From the NCBI RefSeq assembly GCF_003024605.1, contig NZ_PYJQ01000009.1, positions 744,001 to 808,000 on the forward strand: 64,000 nucleotides of DNA. The letters are read 5' to 3'. The position numbers were made by a program, and so were the translations under genes. Below, piece after piece: positions 34,088-42,378 of the stretch. A model generated the notes under the pieces. The model did not search any database. It was not told the origin of the DNA and saw only the letters and a program-made list of their open reading frames with translations. Origin of the DNA: Rhizobium sp. JAB6. GTDB lineage: Bacteria > Pseudomonadota > Alphaproteobacteria > Rhizobiales > Rhizobiaceae. The stretch's first letter is position 1. Each line of letters starts with the position of its first letter.

Positions 34088-35341
34088 ATGGTGGCAGCGC
34101 CAGGAGAAAACATGCGTATTAATGGCGATCGCCTTTGGGATACGCTGATGGACATGGCGAAAATCGGCCCCGGCATTGCCGGCGGCAACAATCGCCAAAC
34201 GCTGACCGATGCCGATGCCGAAGGGCGCAGCCTTTTCAAGACCTGGTGCGACAAGGCGGGCCTGACCGTGGGCGTCGACAAGATGGGCACGATGTTCGCG
34301 ACCCGTCCCGGCACCGACCCCGATGCGCTGCCCGTCTATGTCGGCTCGCATCTCGACACGCAGCCGACCGGCGGCAAGTATGACGGCGTGCTCGGCGTCC
34401 TCGCGGCGCTGGAAGTCGTCCGCACGATGAACGACCTTGGCATCAAGACCAAGCACCCGATCGTCGTCACCAACTGGGCCAACGAGGAAGGTGCGCGCTT
34501 CGCACCCGCGATGCTCGCTTCCGGCGTCTTTGCCGGCGTGCATACACTGGACTACGCCTATGGCCGCAAGGATCCGGAGGGGAAGACCTATGGCGACGAG
34601 CTCAAGCGCATCGGCTGGCTCGGCGAGGAAGAGGTCGGCACCCGCAGGATGCATGCCTATTTCGAATATCATATCGAGCAAGGTCCGATCCTCGAGGCCG
34701 AGAACAAGACCATCGGCGTCGTCACCCACTGTCAGGGCCTTTGGTGGCTGGAATTCACCCTGACGGGCAAGGAAGCGCATACCGGCTCGACGCCGATGGC
34801 GATGCGCGTCAATGCCGGCCTCGCCATGTCCAGGATCATCGAGATGGTGCAGAGCGTCGCGATGGAAAACCAGCCGGGCGCCGTCGGCGGTGTCGGCCAG
34901 GTCTTCTTCTCGCCGAATTCGCGCAACGTCTTGCCCGGCAAGGTGGTCTTCACCGTCGACATCCGCACGCCTGACAAGGAAAAGCTCGATCGCATGCGCA
35001 CCAGGATCGAAGCCGAAGGCAAGAAGATCGCCGATGCCCTCGGCGTCGGCTGCTCGGTCGAAGCCATAGGGCATTTCGAGCCGGTCACCTTCGACCCGAA
35101 GCTCGTAACCTCCGTGCGCAATGCGGCTGAAAAACTCGGCTACAGCCACATGAACATCATCTCCGGCGCCGGCCACGACGCCTGCTGGGCCGCCAAGGTC
35201 GCTCCCGCCACCATGGTCATGTGCCCCTGCGTCGGCGGCCTCTCACACAACGAGGCGGAAGAAATCTCTAAGGAATGGGCGACCGCCGGCGCGGATGTGC
35301 TGTTCCACGCAGTCGTCGAGACGGCGGAGATCGTAGCTTGA
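34088..35341 (+). CDS. N-carbamoyl-beta-alanine amidohydrolase / beta-ureidopropionase-type Zn hydrolase
   Basis: A 417-residue M20-family amidohydrolase (HyuC/AllC/PydC group). The zinc-site segments are GSHLDTQPTGGKYDG, EEGARF and GAGHDA. Step three of the reductive pathway cleaves N-carbamoyl-beta-amino acids to beta-alanine, ammonia and CO2, which fits its place next to dihydropyrimidinase. Start 34088 (MVAAPGE) has GGTGAGG upstream; an alternative at 34112 also has AGGAG, so the first eight residues are uncertain. Confidence 0.88.
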   Translation: MVAAPGENMRINGDRLWDTLMDMAKIGPGIAGGNNRQTLTDADAEGRSLFKTWCDKAGLTVGVDKMGTMFATRPGTDPDALPVYVGSHLDTQPTGGKYDGVLGVLAALEVVRTMNDLGIKTKHPIVVTNWANEEGARFAPAMLASGVFAGVHTLDYAYGRKDPEGKTYGDELKRIGWLGEEEVGTRRMHAYFEYHIEQGPILEAENKTIGVVTHCQGLWWLEFTLTGKEAHTGSTPMAMRVNAGLAMSRIIEMVQSVAMENQPGAVGGVGQVFFSPNSRNVLPGKVVFTVDIRTPDKEKLDRMRTRIEAEGKKIADALGVGCSVEAIGHFEPVTFDPKLVTSVRNAAEKLGYSHMNIISGAGHDACWAAKVAPATMVMCPCVGGLSHNEAEEISKEWATAGADVLFHAVVETAEIVA

Positions 35342-35385
35342 TCACGGCTCGCGCCCAGCCATCCCCCTACTCCGCCCTTCCGGCA

Positions 35386-35512
35386 CCTTCTCCCCGAGGG
35401 GAGAAGGAGGGGCTCGCTGTGCCCTTCGCTTTCGCACATGCAGCCCAGGCTGAGAAGCTCTTGTTTGACAGCGAAGGTGCGGCAAGAATCCTCTTCTCCC
35501 CTCGGGGAGAAG
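35386..35512. repeat. paired inverted-repeat hairpins in the amidohydrolase-dihydropyrimidinase gap
   Basis: Two related hairpins with mirrored sequence: CTTCTCCCCGAGGGGAGAAG at 35387-35406 and CTTCTCCCCTCGGGGAGAAG at 35493-35512, each a near-perfect palindrome. They bracket about 85 bp. Elements of this kind recur in rhizobial intergenic DNA; here they lie between genes of one pathway. Confidence 0.65.
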
Positions 35513-35579
35513 GTGGCCCGAAGGGTCGGATGAGGGGGCACCACGGACGCCAGAGCTTCAAAAACAGGGAACAAACACC

Positions 35580-37034
35580 ATGAGCACAGTCATCAAGGGT
35601 GGAACTATCGTCACCGCCGACCTGACCTATAAGGCCGACGTGAAGATCGAAGGCGGCAAGATCGTCGAAATCGGGCAGAATCTCTCGGGCAGCGAAGTGC
35701 TCGACGCTTCCGGCTGCTACGTCATGCCTGGCGGCATCGATCCGCATACGCATCTCGAAATGCCGTTCATGGGCACCTATTCCTCCGACGATTTCGAGAG
35801 CGGCACGCGCGCGGCCCTTGCCGGCGGCACAACGATGGTGGTGGATTTCGCGCTCCCCTCGCCCGGCCAGTCGCTGCTCGAGGCGCTGACCATGTGGGAC
35901 AACAAGTCCACGCGCGCGACCTGCGACTATTCCTTCCACATGGCGATTACCTGGTGGGGCGAGCAGGTCTTCAACGAGATGGAAGCGGTCGTCCGCGAGA
36001 AGGGCATCAACACCTTCAAGCACTTCATGGCCTATAAGGGCGCACTGATGGTCGATGACGACGAGATGTTCTCTTCCTTCCAGCGCTGCGCAGAGCTTGG
36101 CGCTTTGCCGCTCGTCCACGCCGAAAATGGCGATGTGGTCGCACAGATGCAGGCAAAGCTGCTGGCCGAAGGCAATAACGGGCCTGAAGCGCATGCCTAT
36201 TCCCGCCCGGCCGAAGTCGAGGGCGAGGCAACCAACCGGGCCATCATGATCGCCGATATGGCCGGCTCGCCCGTCTACATCGTTCATACCTCCTGCGAAC
36301 AGGCGCATGAAGCCATCCGCCGCGCCCGTCAGAAGGGCATGCGTGTCTACGGCGAACCGCTGATCCAGCACCTGACGCTCGATGAAAGCGAATATGCCAA
36401 TCCGGACTGGGACCATGCTGCCCGCCGCGTCATGTCGCCGCCCTTCCGCAACAAGCAGCATCAGGACAGCCTCTGGGCTGGCCTTGCCTCCGGCTCGCTG
36501 CAGGTGGTGGCGACCGACCACTGCGCCTTTACGACCGAGCAGAAGCGCTTCGGCCTCAATGACTTCACCAAGATCCCGAACGGTACCGGCGGGCTTGAGG
36601 ATCGCATGCCGATGCTCTGGACCTATGGCGTCAACACCGGCCGCCTGACGATGAACGAATTCGTCGCCGTCACCTCGACCAACATCGCCAAGATCCTCAA
36701 CGTCTACCCGAAGAAGGGCGCGATCCTCGTCGGCGCCGATGCCGATATCGTTGTCTGGGACCCGAAGCGTTCGAAGACCATCGCCGCGAAGACGCAGCAA
36801 TCGGCGATCGACTACAATGTCTTCGAAGGCAAGGAAGTCACCGGCCTGCCGCGCTATACGCTGACGCGCGGCGTCGTCGCCATCGAGGAAGGCGCGGTCA
36901 AGACCAGGGAGGGCCACGGCGAATTCGTCAAGCGCGAACCCTTCACCGCCGTCAACCGGGCGCTTTCCACCTGGAAAGAAGTCACCGCGCCGCGCAAGGT
37001 GCAGCGCAGCGGCATCCCCGCAAGCGGGGTATGA
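35580..37034 (+). CDS. hydA: dihydropyrimidinase
   Basis: A 484-residue amidohydrolase-superfamily enzyme. The metal site is visible as GGIDPHTHLEMPF (HxH), the carbamylated lysine FKHFMAYKGALM, and ATDHCAF with the catalytic aspartate. Step two of the pathway opens dihydrouracil or dihydrothymine rings to N-carbamoyl-beta-amino acids. It follows the amidohydrolase gene after 238 bp that contain the paired hairpins. It is the standard length for hydantoinase/dihydropyrimidinase. Confidence 0.93.
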   Translation: MSTVIKGGTIVTADLTYKADVKIEGGKIVEIGQNLSGSEVLDASGCYVMPGGIDPHTHLEMPFMGTYSSDDFESGTRAALAGGTTMVVDFALPSPGQSLLEALTMWDNKSTRATCDYSFHMAITWWGEQVFNEMEAVVREKGINTFKHFMAYKGALMVDDDEMFSSFQRCAELGALPLVHAENGDVVAQMQAKLLAEGNNGPEAHAYSRPAEVEGEATNRAIMIADMAGSPVYIVHTSCEQAHEAIRRARQKGMRVYGEPLIQHLTLDESEYANPDWDHAARRVMSPPFRNKQHQDSLWAGLASGSLQVVATDHCAFTTEQKRFGLNDFTKIPNGTGGLEDRMPMLWTYGVNTGRLTMNEFVAVTSTNIAKILNVYPKKGAILVGADADIVVWDPKRSKTIAAKTQQSAIDYNVFEGKEVTGLPRYTLTRGVVAIEEGAVKTREGHGEFVKREPFTAVNRALSTWKEVTAPRKVQRSGIPASGV

Positions 37035-37068
37035 CGCTTGGGCACGGCGCTTCGGCTCATCGGCCGCC

Positions 37069-37173
37069 TAGAGCAATTCCAGGAAAAGTGCGTGGCGGTT
37101 TTCCGGCCGGAATTGCGTAAAAACAAAGAGATCGAGCATTTTCGCGATTCGAAGAAAAGCGAAACGGTTCTAG
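37069..37173. repeat. RIME-like palindromic intergenic repeat, copy 2
   Basis: A 105-bp relative of the element at 26738-26838 (TAGAGCAATTCCAGGAAAAG... to ...GCGAAACGGTTCTAG). As in copy 1, its last bases contain the stop codon of the neighbouring minus-strand gene, here the cupin at 37170. Confidence 0.85.
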
Positions 37174-37583
37174 CGCGGCACATACCGCTCCAGATCCGGC
37201 AGCAGGACGACGCTTTCCTGCTCGTTCGGATCGGTGCGGGCGATGACCGCTGTGGCCGGCCGATCGCTGAGATTGGCGGGAAGATGCGGAACGCCGGCCG
37301 GGATATAGAACATTTCGCCCTCCCGCACGATCACGTGCTCTTCCAGCCGGTCGCCGAACCAGCAATGCGTCTCGCCGGAAATCGCGTAGATCGCCGTTTC
37401 ATGCGAGGCGTGAAGATGGGCCTTGGCGCGGGCGCCCGGCGGTATGGTCAAAAGATGCATGCAGATCCCCGTCGAGCCCACTGTCTCAGCGGCAATCCCT
37501 TCGAAATAATTGAGGCCCTGTTTTCCGGCATAGGTGCTGCCGGGCCGCACGACGCGGCAGGTGGGCTTCGATGAGACATTCAT
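37170..37583 (-). CDS. cupin domain-containing protein
   Basis: A 137-residue single-domain cupin. The two motifs are visible: PGARAKAHLHASHETAIYAISG and EGEMFYIPAGVPHLPAN, giving a histidine/glutamate metal site. Start 37583 (MNVSSKP) has GGGGAGC upstream; the longer frame reaching 37757 overlaps the ABC gene and lacks conserved features. It is divergent from the ABC transporter genes at 37708. Its substrate is unknown; location suggests pyrimidine or related nitrogen metabolism. Its stop codon lies in the RIME-like repeat. Confidence 0.82.
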   Translation of the reverse strand: MNVSSKPTCRVVRPGSTYAGKQGLNYFEGIAAETVGSTGICMHLLTIPPGARAKAHLHASHETAIYAISGETHCWFGDRLEEHVIVREGEMFYIPAGVPHLPANLSDRPATAVIARTDPNEQESVVLLPDLERYVPR

Positions 37584-37707
37584 GGCATTGCTCCCCTCTG
37601 TCCAGCAGCCACAAGGCGCCCTCGCCTCTACGGACTGCAGCAATGCCAAACAGGATAACACGCAATCCGCCACAAACATGCGGCGAAAACAGGACTGGTA
37701 GGTGTTA

Positions 37708-38499
37708 ATGACGTCATCCGCTTCCTCCGTCGTCTCCGCGCGGAATCTCTGTCTCACCTACAATACGAACGACGGGCCAGTGCATGCGCTGAGCAATGTC
37801 GATCTCGATGTTCGCAAGGGCGATTTCGTTTCCTTCATCGGCCCTTCGGGCTGCGGCAAGACTACCTTCCTGCGCGTCATCGCCGATCTCGAGCGCAAGA
37901 CATCGGGCGATATCAGCGTCAACGGCATGTCGCCGGAAGATGCGCGTAAAACCCGGGCCTACGGCTACGTCTTCCAGGCCGCGGCTCTCTATCCCTGGCG
38001 CACGATTGAGAAGAACATCGCCTTGCCGCTCGAGATCATGGGCTATGACAGGCAAGAGCAGACCAACCGCATCGCGCGGACGCTGGAGCTCGTCAATCTC
38101 AACGGTTTCGAGCATAAGTTTCCGTGGCAGCTTTCCGGCGGCATGCAGCAGCGGGCCTCGATCGCCCGTGCCCTGGCCTTCGATGCCGATCTGCTGCTGA
38201 TGGACGAGCCCTTCGGCGCGCTCGACGAAATCGTCCGCGACCACCTGAACGAACAGCTTCTGAAGCTGTGGAAGCAGACGAACAAGACCATTTGCTTCGT
38301 GACCCACTCCATACCGGAAGCAGTCTATCTTTCCACCAGGATCGTGGTCATGTCGCCGCGTCCAGGCCGCGTGACCGATGTCATCGAATCGACGCTTCCG
38401 GCAGAGCGGCCACTCGGCATTCGCGAAACGCCCGAATTCCTGGAAATCGCCCACCGCGTCCGAGAAGGCCTGCGGGCCGGACATAGCTACGAGGAATAG
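37708..38499 (+). CDS. ABC transporter ATP-binding protein (SsuB/NrtD/ThiZ type)
   Basis: A 263-residue ATPase: Walker A GPSGCGKT (~47-55), signature LSGGMQQRASIARAL, Walker B LLLMDEPFGALDE. It belongs to the nitrate/taurine/thiamine-precursor group that pairs with NMT1/THI5-type binding proteins. It heads an operon with a small membrane protein, two permeases and a binding protein. ATG at 37708 is preferred over an in-frame GTG two codons earlier. The ligand is inferred to be a pyrimidine or related base because it is next to the reductive pathway. Confidence 0.9.
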   Translation: MTSSASSVVSARNLCLTYNTNDGPVHALSNVDLDVRKGDFVSFIGPSGCGKTTFLRVIADLERKTSGDISVNGMSPEDARKTRAYGYVFQAAALYPWRTIEKNIALPLEIMGYDRQEQTNRIARTLELVNLNGFEHKFPWQLSGGMQQRASIARALAFDADLLLMDEPFGALDEIVRDHLNEQLLKLWKQTNKTICFVTHSIPEAVYLSTRIVVMSPRPGRVTDVIESTLPAERPLGIRETPEFLEIAHRVREGLRAGHSYEE

Positions 38500-38508
38500 G
38501 ATCAGGCC

Positions 38509-38844
38509 ATGAACCCGCAATTCCTCCTTTGGCTTGTCGGTGCGATGGCGATCTTCATCGGTGCTGCCACAGCCTCGCGCGCCTATATCGCCAACAACAA
38601 CATGTTGGTCTTGATCCTGTCGCTTGCGCTCTATTGCATCGGCAATCTGATGATGGTGCGGCTGATGCGAGAGGGAGGGCTGGGGCTGGCGATCTCCGCC
38701 TCCTCCATCGCCCAGCTCGTCGTCGTCAATGTCATCGCCTTCATCGTCTTCGGCGAACGGCTGAGTCTGCAGCAGCTTGCCGGCGTGGGTCTTGGCATCG
38801 TCGCCATGATCCTCATGCTGCTTCCCGCGCAAGGAAGGGCATGA
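38509..38844 (+). CDS. small four-helix membrane protein (SMR/EamA half-size type)
   Basis: A 111-residue protein with four hydrophobic helices, resembling half-size EamA/SMR transporters. The last part (FIVFGERLSLQQLAGVGLGIVAMILML) is typical of that fold. It sits inside the ABC operon, 9 bp after the ATPase and 1 bp before the first permease. It may be an extra transport component or an auxiliary subunit; no family role is established. Confidence 0.65.
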   Translation: MNPQFLLWLVGAMAIFIGAATASRAYIANNNMLVLILSLALYCIGNLMMVRLMREGGLGLAISASSIAQLVVVNVIAFIVFGERLSLQQLAGVGLGIVAMILMLLPAQGRA

Positions 38845-38845
38845 C

Positions 38846-39733
38846 ATGGAGAAAGAACAGTTCTTCAAGCACAAGTTCCTGCCGGTCACGACCATCGTCC
38901 TGGCGATCATTCTGTTCTGGTATGTCTTCGCCATCATCCTCAACGCACCGTTTCAGCGCGATATGGATCGGCGCGGCAATGCCAGCCCGACAGCGATGGA
39001 ATTCATCGGCAAGACGTTGGCGCAGCCGAAGCCGACCCTGCCGGCACCGCATCAGGTTGCGCAGAATGTCTTTGAAAACACCTTCCTGCGGGTGCCCACC
39101 AGCAATCGCAGCCTCGTCTACAATGCGTGGGTGACGCTGGCGCCGACGGCGGTCGGCTTCGCGTTCGGCACGATCCTCGGCGTCCTCTTCGCCGTCGGCA
39201 TCGTTCATCTCGTGGCGCTCGACCGCAGCCTGATGCCCTGGATCATCGCGTCGCAGACGATCCCGATCCTCGCCATTGCCCCGACGATCATCGTCGTCTT
39301 CAGTGCCCTTGGCATAGACGGACTGATCCCCAAGGCGCTGATTTCCACCTATCTGTCGTTCTTCCCGGTCACGGTCGGCATGACGAAAGGCCTGCGCTCG
39401 CCGGAAATCATGCATCTCGACCTGATGCGCACCTATAATGCCAGCAGCTGGCAGACCTTCTGGAAGCTGCGCGTACCGGCATCGATTCCCTTCCTCTTCA
39501 CCTCGATGAAGGTTGCGATCGCCGCAAGCCTGGTCGGAACGATCGTCGGCGAACTGCCCACGGGCGCGGTCGCCGGCATCGGCGCAAAGCTGCTCGCAGG
39601 CTCCTATTACAGCCAGACGATCGATATATGGGCCGCTCTCGTCGCAGGCTCCGTTCTCGCGGCTATCCTTGTCGGTATCGTCAGCGTTGCCGCGCGCATC
39701 GTCGACCGTTCGATGGGAGGCAGAACGGCATGA
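38846..39733 (+). CDS. ABC transporter permease (first of two)
   Basis: A 295-residue permease of the SsuC/TauC (BPD_transp_1) type with about six helices; the N-terminus has a membrane anchor and a ~60-residue periplasmic segment. The coupling loop is RTYNASSWQTFWKLRVPAS. Two different permeases follow each other in this operon, so the channel is probably a heterodimer. It ends with a 4-bp overlap (ATGA) on the next permease. Confidence 0.88.
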   Translation: MEKEQFFKHKFLPVTTIVLAIILFWYVFAIILNAPFQRDMDRRGNASPTAMEFIGKTLAQPKPTLPAPHQVAQNVFENTFLRVPTSNRSLVYNAWVTLAPTAVGFAFGTILGVLFAVGIVHLVALDRSLMPWIIASQTIPILAIAPTIIVVFSALGIDGLIPKALISTYLSFFPVTVGMTKGLRSPEIMHLDLMRTYNASSWQTFWKLRVPASIPFLFTSMKVAIAASLVGTIVGELPTGAVAGIGAKLLAGSYYSQTIDIWAALVAGSVLAAILVGIVSVAARIVDRSMGGRTA

Positions 39734-40863
39734 AGTCCTTTCATTTCTCTTGGCAAGGCGTGCTTGCACTTCTTCTCTGTCTCTTGGCGATCCCCGCCTT
39801 GCCGCTGCTTGCGGCCGATGCCGCGGCACCCGTCAGCAGCGGAACGACCTTCGTCATCTTCATTCTCATCGCGGCGGCCGCCGCCCTCTCCTTCATGCGC
39901 CTCTCCGATGAGCTCAGTGCAGCGGTCCTCTTCTTTGGCGCACATGCTGCGGCATGGCTGCTGCTTGCCGGAATTTCCGGCAATGAAGGCAAAGCGCAGC
40001 TATCCTTCTTCATTCTGATTGCCGCCGCCTGGCTGCTGGCCTGGCGCTGCGTTTCCGTCCTGTCGTCGATGCGGTCGCACTCGACCGCCGGCGGCTATAC
40101 GCTGCGGCTGCTGATCCCGGCGATCTTCGGCATATGGATATTGATCATCTGGGAAGCGGTCACCCGCGGCGCCGGCGTTTCCCTGGTTCTGCTGCCGCCG
40201 CCAAGCGCCATCGGCGCCCGGATCGCCAGTTCGATCCCGACATTGTGGATCGATGTGCGCCAGACGATCCTCACCGCCGTCCTGATCGGCTATGTCATCG
40301 GCTGCGCCAGCGGCTTCATCGTCGCCATTCTCGCGGACCGCTTCGCCTTCCTGCGTCGCGGCCTGCTGCCGATCGGCAATTTCGTCTCGGCCCTGCCGAT
40401 CATCGGCGTCGCGCCGATCATGGTCATGTGGTTCGGCTTCGACTGGCAATCCAAGGCCGCCGTCGTCGTCATCATGACCTTCTTCCCGATGCTGGTGAAC
40501 ACGGTGACAGGCCTTGCCGCGGCTGGCAACATGGAACGCGACCTGATGCGCACCTACGCATCGAGCTACTGGCAGACGCTCTTCAAGCTGCGGCTGCCAG
40601 CGGCCGCTCCCTTTATTTTCAATGCGCTGAAGATCAACTCGACCCTGGCGATGATTGGTGCCATCGTGGCGGAGTTCTTCGGCACGCCCATGTCGGGCAT
40701 GGGCTTCCGCATTTCAACCGAAAATGGCCGGTTGAACCTTGATATGGTCTGGGCCGAGATCGCGATTGCCGCGATCGCCGGCTCCGTCTTTTACGGTATC
40801 GTCGCCATCATCGAACGAATGGTGACGTTCTGGCATCCGTCTATCCGTGGTGGGCAGACGTAA
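39730..40863 (+). CDS. ABC transporter permease (second of two)
   Basis: A 377-residue permease. It has extra N-terminal helices (~10-100) before the SsuC-like core with the coupling loop RTYASSYWQTLFKLRLPAA. Start 39730 overlaps the previous stop by 4 bp. The longer protein than its partner suggests the N-terminal part has a specialised role such as regulation or interaction. Confidence 0.88.
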   Translation: MKSFHFSWQGVLALLLCLLAIPALPLLAADAAAPVSSGTTFVIFILIAAAAALSFMRLSDELSAAVLFFGAHAAAWLLLAGISGNEGKAQLSFFILIAAAWLLAWRCVSVLSSMRSHSTAGGYTLRLLIPAIFGIWILIIWEAVTRGAGVSLVLLPPPSAIGARIASSIPTLWIDVRQTILTAVLIGYVIGCASGFIVAILADRFAFLRRGLLPIGNFVSALPIIGVAPIMVMWFGFDWQSKAAVVVIMTFFPMLVNTVTGLAAAGNMERDLMRTYASSYWQTLFKLRLPAAAPFIFNALKINSTLAMIGAIVAEFFGTPMSGMGFRISTENGRLNLDMVWAEIAIAAIAGSVFYGIVAIIERMVTFWHPSIRGGQT

Positions 40864-40918
40864 TCCAGGATCCCTTCCAAGGGATCAAGGCATAACTTCA
40901 GAGGGAAAGGGTGAAGAC

Positions 40919-41887
40919 ATGAAAAAAATAATGTTTGCATTGATGGCAAGTGCCATGACGCTTGCCGCCGCCCAGGGCGCAACGGCGGCGGACAAGGTGA
41001 CCCTGCAGCTGAAATGGGTGGCCCAGGCTCAGTTCGGCGGCTACTTCGTCGCCAAGGACAAGGGCTTCTACAAGGAGGAAGGTCTCGATGTCGATATCAA
41101 GGCGGGTGGCCCCGATATCGCTCCGGAACAGGTGATTGCCGGCGGCGGCGCCGATGTCATCGTCGACTGGATGGGTGGTGCGCTGGTTGCCCGCGAAAAA
41201 GGCGTGCCGCTCATCAATATCGCCCAGCCATTCGAAAAATCCGGCCTGGAACTGATCTGCCCGAAGGACGGCCCGGTCAAGACGGAGAAGGATTTCAAGG
41301 GGCATACCCTCGGAGTCTGGTTCTACGGCAACGAATATCCCTTCTTCGCCTGGATGCACAAGCTCGGCTTGAAGACCGACGGCGGCAAGGATGGCGTCAA
41401 CGTTCTGAAGCAGAGCTTCGACGTGCAACCGCTCGTCCAGAAGCAGGCCGACTGTATCTCCGTCATGACCTATAACGAATACTGGCAGGCGATCGATGCC
41501 GGCTTCAAGGCTGAAGACCTGACCGTCTTCAACTACACCAAGCTCGGCAACGACCTTCTGGAAGACGGCCTCTATGTCAAGGAAGACAAGCTGAAGGATG
41601 CGAAGTTCAAGGTCGATATGGTGAAATTCGTCCGCGCTTCGATGAAAGGCTGGAAATATGCCGTCGAGCATCCGGATGAAGCTGCCGAAATCGTCATGGA
41701 CAATGGCGGCCAGGATGAAAACCATCAGAAGCGCATGGCGGCCGAAGTCGCCAAGCTGATCGGCAACGGCAAGCTCGACATGAAGACCTATGATCGCACG
41801 GTCGAAGCCCTGCTCGATCAGAAGATCATCAATAAGAAGCCGTCGGGCGCCTACACGCATGAGATCACGGACGCTGCTCTGAAATAG
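40919..41887 (+). CDS. NMT1/THI5-like ABC substrate-binding protein
   Basis: A 322-residue periplasmic protein with a signal peptide (MKKIMFALMASAMTLAAAQG, cut after ATAA). The mature chain begins VTLQLKWVAQAQFGGYFVAKDKGFY, the typical opening of NMT1/THI5 and RibY-type proteins that bind pyrimidines, thiamine precursors or flavins. It feeds the two-permease ABC system just upstream. GAGGGAAAGG lies before the ATG. A terminator follows at 41909. Confidence 0.9.
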   Translation: MKKIMFALMASAMTLAAAQGATAADKVTLQLKWVAQAQFGGYFVAKDKGFYKEEGLDVDIKAGGPDIAPEQVIAGGGADVIVDWMGGALVAREKGVPLINIAQPFEKSGLELICPKDGPVKTEKDFKGHTLGVWFYGNEYPFFAWMHKLGLKTDGGKDGVNVLKQSFDVQPLVQKQADCISVMTYNEYWQAIDAGFKAEDLTVFNYTKLGNDLLEDGLYVKEDKLKDAKFKVDMVKFVRASMKGWKYAVEHPDEAAEIVMDNGGQDENHQKRMAAEVAKLIGNGKLDMKTYDRTVEALLDQKIINKKPSGAYTHEITDAALK

Positions 41888-41908
41888 CTTGAAGCATCCA
41901 CAGAGACT

Positions 41909-41945
41909 AAAACGCGCGAGGTTTCCGGCCTCGCGCGTTTTTTTC
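41909..41945 (+). terminator. rho-independent terminator after the ABC operon
   Basis: AAACGCGCGAGG and CCTCGCGCGTTT form a strong stem with a short loop, followed by a run of Ts. Confidence 0.9.
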
Positions 41946-42178
41946 ATTTTGTAACAGAGGCAACAAAAGGCTCGCTTTCCCGCAACAATTGCCTGAAAAG
42001 CCTTCGGCTATCAAATATTCGAATGCTGACATCACAATGCCGTGATTGCTTCGCATGGTTGTAGAGGATAGAAATGCCCGCGAAATCATTTTCTCGTGAT
42101 CTTGCGAGAATTGAAAACCGCTCCCATTTACAAGGGCGATTTTAGGATGAGGACCTGCAAGGCATGACAGACGGATAT

Positions 42179-42275
42179 TACAGCGCCGCGCGTCCAATGT
42201 GACGCGCAAAAGGTGGCTGTAACGCATTAAATTTTCTACATAATTCCTTAAATCGATTCGATTTAAGGAATTATG
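42179..42275. repeat. composite palindromic repeat (two hairpins)
   Basis: A first stem-loop TACAGC...GCTGTA with inner CGCGCGTC/GACGCGC lies at 42179-42221. A second perfect 17-bp palindrome, CATAATTCCTTAAATCG-ATT-CGATTTAAGGAATTATG, lies at 42239-42275. The pair looks like a common intergenic element of Rhizobium genomes. The second stem is AT-rich and long for a terminator. Confidence 0.75.
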
Positions 42276-42378
42276 CAGTAATCCGCCGGGGGAAGCCGGC
42301 TCGCATGCAGTGATCTCCCGTGTTCGCGACGGAAGACAGCGAAATCTTTTTCACCAATGCCGAACTGGAACCGGACGC

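Larger units (their letters stand above)
41888..42378. other. intergenic region before the RND efflux genes
   Basis: About 490 bp without a gene. It contains the terminator at 41909-41945 and the repeat element at 42179-42275; the promoter of the RND genes should be near its right end. Confidence 0.6.
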
